Shown piece after piece: positions 6,564 to 12,065 of a stretch of DNA of 12,065 nt. The first letter of the stretch is position 1. The number at the start of each line of letters is the position of its first letter. This stretch comes from Lentisphaeria bacterium (GTDB lineage: Bacteria > Verrucomicrobiota > Lentisphaeria > Oligosphaerales > Oligosphaeraceae): assembly GCA_016287975.1 (NCBI GenBank), contig JAEEXV010000384.1:1-12065 (forward strand), written 5' to 3'. Position numbers and translations under genes: made by a program. Below the pieces are notes generated by a model, which had not been told where the DNA came from, searched no databases, and saw only the letters and a program-made list of their open reading frames with translations.

Positions 6564-6719
6564 TCTCCCTCACGAAGGGCATGCCCTGTGGCGGGCCGTC
6601 GGCCCGCGGACTCTGGAATGTCCTGTGGCGCCTCGACGCCTGGAAGGCATGCGCTCCCTGGAACCTCCCCCGCAGTCCTGGATGGGCAGGCGGGATTGCA
6701 GCCCTGGCCGCCAGTCCCG
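6564..6719. other. Convergent gap with GC-rich palindromes
   Basis: This gap separates the phosphatase stop from the stop of the minus-strand ADP-ribosyltransferase-like gene. It contains GGGCATGCCC (6577-6586) and a 7-base-pair hairpin, arms GCGGGCC (6591-6597) and GGCCCGC (6601-6607) with a GTC loop. No T-run follows on either strand, yet the hairpin could act as a two-way termination signal. No gene is visible. Confidence 0.5.
6591..6607. terminator. Possible bidirectional hairpin terminator
   Basis: Perfect 7-base-pair GC stem with a 3-base loop, 28 bases beyond the phosphatase stop and about 110 bases beyond the facing gene's stop. It lacks a U-tract, so the call rests on position and stem strength only; it may equally be another dispersed palindrome. 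Confidence 0.3.
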
Positions 6720-8105
6720 TCACTCCGCCTTGTAGGCGGGGTTGAACTTGATGACGCAATCCTTGTCCCAGGTGCAGCGGCTTTGCAGCGTGTCGAGGCG
6801 GCCGTTGCTGGAGTAGTCGGTGTCGAAGAAAGACCTGTCGGGCACGGTGACCCATCCGATGATGGCGCTGCGCGGAATGTAGGAGACGTTCACTTCGCCG
6901 TTTGTCTCGTCCATCGGCACTTCGACGAACTCGTCGTCCAACCGTTCCCCCTCGATGCGCACCTTCTCCATTGGACGCGGCTTGTATCCATTGGAATAGA
7001 CGGTGTTTTCCATGTCCCACGCCTTTTCGTTCTTCGGAAGCTTGGTCGTGTCGATGACATAGAAGGTGCCGCCGGGATTGAGATACTGGATCGCGCCGCC
7101 GACCGTCTTTGCGCAGGAGACGCCGCTCCTGCCTGTCGCGCCCCAACTGCTTCCCTTGCCGTCCACGGACACGCCAAGCCCCATCGCCTCGGTCTTGTTT
7201 TCGGGGACGGAGAGATTGTTCCTGCTCGTGAAGCCGCGCTTCATCGTCCCGTGGCTGGGCTTGCGGTCGTCGCTGCGGAAGACGATCCCGTTGAAGACAA
7301 ACGACTGCTTCTCGTCGCCATTCGCGTCCAGAGCCTTCTCGTCCGCCGCCATGGTTCCGTATTGCGCCGTGGCGCTGAGCGTCTGGAAGAACGAGACGAA
7401 CTCCTCCTGGTTGCGGATCTTGGGCATCGGCACCTTCTCCGCGCTCTTTTCGACGCCAGATGCGGCGGACTTGGCGATTTCGGCGGACTGCGCCTCGTCC
7501 GCGCCTTGCGCGCTGGAAACGGAGGCGGCCACGACCTGCGCGACCGCCGTCACCAGCCCCTGGGAGGTCATCGGAATGCGATTGCTTTCCAGAAGATTTA
7601 TCACTTCAGCCTCGATTTTCACCGGGTCGACGGACAGCGGCGTTTTGGGATTCAGCGTGGCAACGGAGACGATGGCATCCTGCAAGGCGCGGTCGAAAAC
7701 CGAGCGCTGCGAGGCGATGAACTTGCCCGCGCGGATGCCACCATGGGGGATGTCTGGATTGATCTCCTCGTCGATCGCCTTGATGACGCGGGAGGTGAGC
7801 GGCTTGCCCGCCCCCTCTTTTTCCAGCATCTCGGCCGCCTTCATGCGGGCATTGAGGCCGAACGCCCTCTCCACGGCGTCAAGATACGCGGCGCGGGCGC
7901 CCGCGATCTGCCCCACGCGCGCGCCTTCCGTGCCGCTGAAGCGTGTCGTCGCAATGCCCTTGCCGTCCTTCGTCAAACGGATGGTACGGTCGCCAATGGT
8001 GCCGCCCGAACGGAATTTGTCGGTCGCACCCCGCATAAGCGAGCAGAAATGCGTGTAGTCCAGCCCTTTGCCGATGCGTTCATTGGTATTGCCGAAAAGC
8101 CTCAT
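6720..8105 (-). CDS. Putative ADP-ribosyltransferase effector (enterotoxin A-like domain)
   Basis: This 461-residue protein has no signal peptide and no membrane segment. Residues 1-225 match nothing I recognise: a basic, mostly helical region, then an Ala/Ser/Glu-rich stretch (190-225). Residues about 268-421 follow the motif order of cholera/heat-labile enterotoxin A-type mono-ADP-ribosyltransferases: NGIVFRSDDRKP (Arg277; compare LYRADSRPPD), GRSGVSCAKTVGGAIQYL (Ser330; compare YVSTSISLRSA), GTFYVIDTTKLP (compare YYIYVIA), and GEVNVSYIPRSAIIGWVTV (Glu404; compare EVSALGGIPYSQIYGWYRV). That gives an Arg-Ser-Glu triad, though the residue two before the catalytic Glu is Asn402 instead of Glu/Gln. 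Such enzymes move ADP-ribose from NAD+ onto a target protein. AAGGAG lies 6 bases before ATG 8105. Its GC is lower than its neighbours (about 50-55% over two 60-base lines near 6961-7080). The assignment is my own motif reading. Confidence 0.6.
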   Translation of the reverse strand: MRLFGNTNERIGKGLDYTHFCSLMRGATDKFRSGGTIGDRTIRLTKDGKGIATTRFSGTEGARVGQIAGARAAYLDAVERAFGLNARMKAAEMLEKEGAGKPLTSRVIKAIDEEINPDIPHGGIRAGKFIASQRSVFDRALQDAIVSVATLNPKTPLSVDPVKIEAEVINLLESNRIPMTSQGLVTAVAQVVAASVSSAQGADEAQSAEIAKSAASGVEKSAEKVPMPKIRNQEEFVSFFQTLSATAQYGTMAADEKALDANGDEKQSFVFNGIVFRSDDRKPSHGTMKRGFTSRNNLSVPENKTEAMGLGVSVDGKGSSWGATGRSGVSCAKTVGGAIQYLNPGGTFYVIDTTKLPKNEKAWDMENTVYSNGYKPRPMEKVRIEGERLDDEFVEVPMDETNGEVNVSYIPRSAIIGWVTVPDRSFFDTDYSSNGRLDTLQSRCTWDKDCVIKFNPAYKAE

Positions 8106-8111
8106 GACAGT

Positions 8112-8160
8112 CTCCTTAAGCTGTATTTTAGTTTGCGCAAAACGCCATACTATATACCGC
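8112..8160 (-). promoter_or_regulatory. AT-rich promoter region of the ADP-ribosyltransferase-like gene
   Basis: This short AT-rich patch stands out in GC-rich DNA directly upstream of ATG 8105. It contains TAAAAT (8130-8125) as a possible -10, TATATAGTAT (8155-8146), and a perfect palindrome TTTGCGCAAA (8132-8141) that could be a repressor site. No -35 close to consensus is visible. It suggests the gene can be transcribed separately from the two upstream genes. Confidence 0.35.
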
Positions 8161-8190
8161 CCGACCTCATTTGCACCCTCTCATCCATTC

Positions 8191-8226
8191 GCGCGGCCCT
8201 CCCGCTGGTTGGCAGTCGTGGGACGC
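8191..8226. repeat. Direct repeat, copy 1
   Basis: GCGCGGCCC, a short variable spacer, then TGGTTGGCAGTCGTGGGACGC. It recurs with one extra G and a shorter spacer at 8257-8288. The two copies flank a GC-rich hairpin, suggesting a small composite intergenic repeat element. Confidence 0.6.
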
Positions 8227-8243
8227 GCGGCATGGGGCCGGGC

Positions 8244-8263
8244 GGCCGCGCAGGAGCGCGGCC
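8244..8263. repeat. GC-rich hairpin between the direct repeats
   Basis: Arms GGCCGCGC (8244-8251) and GCGCGGCC (8256-8263) around AGGA form a perfect 8-base-pair stem. It lies 62-81 bases past the stop of the coiled-coil gene on the minus strand and could weaken or end read-through into the next gene, though no T-run follows. Confidence 0.55.
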
Positions 8264-8288
8264 CGTTGGTTGGCAGGTCGTGGGACGC
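8257..8288. repeat. Direct repeat, copy 2
   Basis: Second copy of the unit at 8191-8226: GCGCGGCCC then TGGTTGGCAGGTCGTGGGACGC. Its left end is also the right arm of the hairpin at 8244-8263. Confidence 0.6.
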
Positions 8289-8324
8289 CCAGATTCTGCC
8301 TGGCAGGCAAGCCCTCCTGAACCG

Positions 8325-9002
8325 CTACGGCTTCCGCTGGCGGTCGAGCGTCAGGTTCTTGTCGAGCACATCCTCGGGCAACTTCTGCCAGATGGCCTTG
8401 ATCGCGTCCGCGACTGGCGACACCTCGGCCTCGAATTCCGCCACCAGCTGCTTCGTCGCCTGGTATTTCTTGCGCAGGACGGGCACCTGGTCCGCGATCT
8501 GACGGTATTTCTCCTCCAGCGCCGCCAGATCCTTCTCCTGCGTCGCCACAAACGCCAGGTCCTCCTCGATCTTCTGCTTGCGCGCCGTGCGCTCGCGGAT
8601 CGTCTGCTCCAGTTCCGCCAACTGCGCTTCGTCCTTCTTCGCCTCCGCCTGCTCGTTCGCGCTCTGCGAACGCAACTTCGCGATCTCCGCGAGCCGCGAA
8701 CCGCGCGCCGCGCGCAACTGCTCCAACTCGGCAAGCAGGCCCGACGACTTCTTCTCGCGCTCCTGGATGTCCTGGCGCAGCTGCCCGCACTCCGCGGACA
8801 GCCGCGCGAGCTCCTCGCGGCGCGCCTCCAGCTGCGCCTTCTCGCGCGACTTCGACTCCAGTTCGGCGTTCAACTGCGCCTCGTCCTGGTTCAACTTGGA
8901 AATCTGCGCGCGGAGCTGCCCGATGCGCTGCATCCGCGTCTGCGCGTCCCCTTCCAGCTGCCGCACCTTGTCATCCTGTGAATTGCCTGAAAAGAGTCCC
9001 AT
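8325..9002 (-). CDS. Coiled-coil protein, partner of the multi-AAA protein
   Basis: I do not recognise a family. The 225-residue protein is almost one long alpha-helix: from residue 10 to about 190 it is rich in Glu, Gln, Arg, Lys, Leu and Ala with heptad-like spacing (for example QLRAQISKLNQDEAQLNAEL and QLAELEQTIRERTARK), typical of a dimeric or antiparallel coiled coil. A short C-terminal piece (about 195-225, DAIKAIWQKLPEDVLDK) looks like a separate helical tail. There is no signal peptide or membrane segment. ATG 9002 has AGGAGG 6 bases upstream, and the gap to the AAA stop is only 15 bases, so the two are co-transcribed. A role as adaptor, scaffold or substrate of the ATPase is inferred from this pairing; the tail could be what the AAA ring grips. 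Confidence 0.85.
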   Translation of the reverse strand: MGLFSGNSQDDKVRQLEGDAQTRMQRIGQLRAQISKLNQDEAQLNAELESKSREKAQLEARREELARLSAECGQLRQDIQEREKKSSGLLAELEQLRAARGSRLAEIAKLRSQSANEQAEAKKDEAQLAELEQTIRERTARKQKIEEDLAFVATQEKDLAALEEKYRQIADQVPVLRKKYQATKQLVAEFEAEVSPVADAIKAIWQKLPEDVLDKNLTLDRQRKP

Positions 9003-9017
9003 TGCAAGCCTCCTGAA

Positions 9018-12000
9018 TCATTCTGCGGGAAGATCCGAATCCAGCACCTGGCGGAAGTCGTCCTCGGTCGGATCCGCAAGTTGCAGGACACGATTGCCGA
9101 TGTTCGCCTTGGTCTCCTCGACAACCCCGCCCACGGTCCCCGCATTGCCGAAGTTCTCCCCCGCCCGCCCCCGAAGCCGCGCGAAAAGCCCTTCCAGGCG
9201 CCGCTGGAACTCCTCCGTCTGGGGCAGCACGTATCCCTCCGCCTTCATCATCCTGCCAAAGATCTCCGCGCACTCCCCGTCGGTGTAGTCGGGGAACTCG
9301 ATTTCATGGGGGAAGCGCCGCGCGAGCCCGATGTTGGCCGCCAGAAACTCGTCCATCCGATCCTTGTATCCCGCGATGATGACGATGGTCGAGAGGTTCC
9401 TCAGGTCGGTGATGCAGCCGACCAGCGTGTCAATCGCCTCCAGCCCGAAGGCGTCGGGGGACGGCGAGCGCGAATCATACAGGCTGTAGACCTCGTCGAT
9501 GATCACCACCTTGCCCGCGCTCGCCTCGAAGATGCGGTTGACCTTGTCCTTGGTCTGCCCGACATAACTGCCTTTGAGGTCGACGCCGCGGTATTCGACC
9601 ATCTCAGGCTGAGCAATGACGCCCAGCGCACAGAAGATGCGCGCCATGTAGCGCGCGATGACGGTCTTGCCCGTGCCTGGATGCCCCACAAAGCGCATGT
9701 TGTACTCGCCTGGCTTCAACTGCGCCTGCGGCTGCTTCAACTTCTCCGCCCGCTGACGATTGTAGCGGATCTTGTTCGCGAAGTCCCGAATCCGCTTCTT
9801 CAGCGATACCATCCCGACGAACTTCGCGTCGAGTTCCTTCAGGATGTCGTCCACCGTCTCGGCCTGCGTCCCCTCGGGCCCGGTCAGATCCGACACCCGC
9901 AGTTCGTGCCCGTCCGCCCCTGGCTCCCGCCGCAGCCGCGCCGTCTGGTTGCTCTTGACCTCGTTGAAGAAATTCTTGACCTCCCCCGCATTGCCGAAAT
10001 GCCGCGCGTTCGCCTTGCGCGCCAACGCAGAAAGAAGCCTGGCGTCAAAGAACGCCTTGTCGCCCGCGGCGACATGCATGGGGGGATCGTTGTGCTCAAC
10101 ATACTGGTAGAAGATGTGCGCCAGTTCGTCGGGCTTGAAGTCATCGAAGAAGACCTTGTGGGGGAAGCGCCGATCCAGCCCCACATTCACTTTGAAGAGC
10201 TCCTGCATCTCGTCCGAATAGCCCGCCATCACGACGACGAGATTCGCGTAGGCAGGCTCGGTCAGCAGCTTGACGATCTGGTCAAGCACCTTCCGCCCCT
10301 GCTCGTCCTTCGCCATCTGGTACGCCTCGTCGATGAACAGCACCCCGCCCAGCGCGCGGTCGAAGGCGTCCCGCACCTTCTGCGTGAACTCGCCCTGGTA
10401 CTGCGAGGTGAACTGGTTCATCGGATCGACCTCCAGCAGCTTGTTCTTCTCGCTGACCAGCCCCAGCGCGTAGAAGAGGTTCCCCATCCGCCGCGCGACG
10501 CTGGTCTTGCCAGTGCCGGGATTCCCCAGGAAGACGCAGTTGTGCATCTCCGCGCTCACCTCGCCGCGCATCTCGCAGCCCAGCTGCATGTTGTAGAGGC
10601 TGTGGAAGAACTCCTTGACCCGGGGCAGCCCGATGAAGTCCGCCTCCAGCCCGCGGATGACCTCCTCCGCCTCCTCCCGACGGAACATCATCGGGTCGGG
10701 GATGTCCTCCGCAAGCACCTGCGGCCCCTCCGCCCGCCGCAGCGCGCGGTTGCCCTTCATCTTCTCGAACAGGTTGCGCACGCCCCGTCCGTTGCCGATC
10801 CCGCCCCGCTTCGCGAACGAGCCGATGTAGCGCTCCAGCTTCGCGCGCGCCTCGGGCGTGAGCTCCATCCCGTTCTCCTTGCGGCACATCATCTCGAACA
10901 TGCCGACCATCTCCGCCGTCGTGTAGTCGGCGAAGTGGATCCTGCGGTTGATGCGGGACTTGAATCCAGGGTTGACCTTGTACAGTTCAGGCAGCCGCTC
11001 CTCGTAGCCCGCCATGATGACGGTCAGGCTGTCGCGCTTGTCCTCCATCTCCTTCATCAGGGTCTCCAGCGCCTTCTTCCCCCATTCATGCTCGGCGAAC
11101 AGATAGAACTCGTCGACGAACAGCACCCCGCCGCTGGCCTCCTGGATCTTTCGGCGCATGTTCTCGATGGTCTCGCCCTCGTTGAACGAACTGATCACGT
11201 CCGCGAAGGCCACCTCCACGAACGCCTGCGTCTGCCGCAGCTCCAGCGCCCAGAACAACTGACCCAACAGCCGCGCCGCCATCGTCTTGCCCGTGCCTGG
11301 ATTGCCCAGGAAGAACGAATGGTAGCTCAACGCCCCCGACTCCCGCCCCAGGCGGCGCTGCTCCCGCGCATACTGCGCCTCCGCCACGATCCTGCGCACC
11401 TCCGCCTTCAGATCCGACAGCCCGACCAGACCGTTGATTTCCGCCAGCAGTTCGTCCAGCGTCTTGGCCTGGCTCGCGTCGCTGAAGAGCCCGTCCAGGC
11501 AAGTGGCCTCGGGATGCGCGGCGACGAACTCCCTGAGTTTGCTCGCGAAGTTGTAGAGGCTCATCTGCTTGGCATACGCCGTCGTCGCGATCTTGTCAAA
11601 CTGGCACGAGAGGCCGCCGCGGCAGCAGAAGCGCATCAGGAAGCTCTCGATTTCCCGACGGCCAGGCAGCGGCAGCGTCACCGCCCGCGTGTAGTTCGCC
11701 CGACTCAGCCGATGGTCGGAGATGTCGTTGAACTCCTTCAGGCGGTTCGGGTTCACCACCAGCAACGACGCGCTCTCGGGATTCCCGTCGTCGATCGTCG
11801 CCCACCTCAGGATGGTCTCCAGTTTGCGCAGTTCATTCTCCGAGGGCTGCCCCATCCAGAGGTTCTCCGGGTGGAAAAACACCACCGCGCTCTTGATGTG
11901 CGTGTGGAACAGACGCGTGACCTGGTCCAGAAACAACTGCTCCGCGCTGTCCCCCGAATTCGTCACCTGCGTCGCCGCCTGGTTCGCACGCTCCTGCAGC

Positions 12001-12065
12001 TGCCCCCCGCCAGGCGCCTGCGACGACGAAGGCGGAGCCGCGGGAGGAGCGGCAGGCGCCGCCGC
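9018..12065 (-). CDS. Multi-module CbbX/SpoVK-type AAA+ ATPase (5' end outside window)
   Basis: The frame is open to the window edge, so at least 1015 residues are visible and the N-terminus is missing; the GTG at 11966 is not a likely start. Numbering from the edge, residues 1-30 are an Ala/Pro/Ser linker. About 40-190 resemble the back half of a degenerate AAA module (AVVFFHPENLW in place of a Walker B, then LLVVNPNRL and LPGRREIESFL). Three complete modules of the CbbX/SpoVK group follow. Walker A: GNPGTGKT (254-261), GNPGTGKT (514-521), GHPGTGKT (794-801). Walker B: VDEFYLF, IDEAYQM, IDEVYSL. Each then has an AGY(x)3-4 box with an L or F and a basic GFKSRINRR, GLDRRFPH or GLARRFPH arginine-finger region. 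Family members form rings that thread or remodel protein clients (CbbX for Rubisco, EccA in type VII secretion). All three active sites look intact. Confidence 0.9.
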   Translation of the reverse strand, partial: AAAPAAPPAAPPSSSQAPGGGQLQERANQAATQVTNSGDSAEQLFLDQVTRLFHTHIKSAVVFFHPENLWMGQPSENELRKLETILRWATIDDGNPESASLLVVNPNRLKEFNDISDHRLSRANYTRAVTLPLPGRREIESFLMRFCCRGGLSCQFDKIATTAYAKQMSLYNFASKLREFVAAHPEATCLDGLFSDASQAKTLDELLAEINGLVGLSDLKAEVRRIVAEAQYAREQRRLGRESGALSYHSFFLGNPGTGKTMAARLLGQLFWALELRQTQAFVEVAFADVISSFNEGETIENMRRKIQEASGGVLFVDEFYLFAEHEWGKKALETLMKEMEDKRDSLTVIMAGYEERLPELYKVNPGFKSRINRRIHFADYTTAEMVGMFEMMCRKENGMELTPEARAKLERYIGSFAKRGGIGNGRGVRNLFEKMKGNRALRRAEGPQVLAEDIPDPMMFRREEAEEVIRGLEADFIGLPRVKEFFHSLYNMQLGCEMRGEVSAEMHNCVFLGNPGTGKTSVARRMGNLFYALGLVSEKNKLLEVDPMNQFTSQYQGEFTQKVRDAFDRALGGVLFIDEAYQMAKDEQGRKVLDQIVKLLTEPAYANLVVVMAGYSDEMQELFKVNVGLDRRFPHKVFFDDFKPDELAHIFYQYVEHNDPPMHVAAGDKAFFDARLLSALARKANARHFGNAGEVKNFFNEVKSNQTARLRREPGADGHELRVSDLTGPEGTQAETVDDILKELDAKFVGMVSLKKRIRDFANKIRYNRQRAEKLKQPQAQLKPGEYNMRFVGHPGTGKTVIARYMARIFCALGVIAQPEMVEYRGVDLKGSYVGQTKDKVNRIFEASAGKVVIIDEVYSLYDSRSPSPDAFGLEAIDTLVGCITDLRNLSTIVIIAGYKDRMDEFLAANIGLARRFPHEIEFPDYTDGECAEIFGRMMKAEGYVLPQTEEFQRRLEGLFARLRGRAGENFGNAGTVGGVVEETKANIGNRVLQLADPTEDDFRQVLDSDLPAE

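Noticed and set aside
6591..6607. Strong intrinsic terminator
   Set aside because: The stem is good but there is no T-tract on either strand, so it is kept only as a weak candidate.
8191..8288. CRISPR-like array
   Set aside because: Only two unequal repeat copies with a hairpin between them; no regular spacers and no cas genes.
6588..8981. 797-codon open frame on the plus strand
   Set aside because: It runs opposite the effector-like and coiled-coil genes and through a repeat-bearing gap. Its composition is Arg/Leu-rich without domains, so it is a mirror of the real genes.
11964..11966. GTG as start codon of the multi-AAA gene
   Set aside because: The frame stays open to the window edge, there is no ribosome site, and a domain is already in progress there.

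Overview
The window is high-GC bacterial DNA, dense with genes on the minus strand and carrying short GC-rich palindromes in its gaps. Lipoprotein signal peptides, a SpoIIE-type sensor phosphatase, a clostridial-looking zinc-binding protein subfamily and gap palindromes of the kind I associate with Verrucomicrobia/Lentisphaerae/Kiritimatiellae relatives point loosely to a PVC-group or similar gut bacterium. That placement is a low-confidence guess. I saw no rRNA, tRNA, CRISPR array or transposase.

Region 1 (184-3644, minus strand) is a high-affinity zinc (or Mn) uptake operon. Reading from 3644 down, it holds a small exported protein with a CPVC motif, a ZnuA-like lipoprotein with a (His-Asp)5 loop, the ABC ATPase, the ABC-3 permease, and a small lipoprotein with a GCC motif whose start overlaps the permease stop. 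The ABC genes are tightly packed, and an inverted repeat sits over the likely promoter of the first gene.

Region 2 (3645-4184) is a 540-base divergent gap with two copies of a palindromic repeat and a hairpin. Region 3 (4185-6563, plus strand) pairs a family-3 solute-binding lipoprotein with a membrane SpoIIE-type PP2C phosphatase through an ATGA overlap; it looks like an amino-acid or small-molecule sensing pair. The binding-protein gene is out of frame as read, most simply at a run of seven C.

Region 4 (6720-12065, minus strand) is the most unusual part. A very large protein, cut by the window edge, carries three tandem CbbX/SpoVK-type AAA+ ATPase modules plus the tail of a fourth, degenerate one. 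It is followed 15 bases later by an all-coiled-coil protein. After a 219-base repeat-bearing gap comes a 461-residue protein whose C-terminal half resembles the catalytic domain of cholera/heat-labile enterotoxin-type ADP-ribosyltransferases. I propose these three genes as a candidate undescribed AAA-machine/adaptor/ADP-ribosylating effector cassette; the functional link is inferred from order and orientation only.
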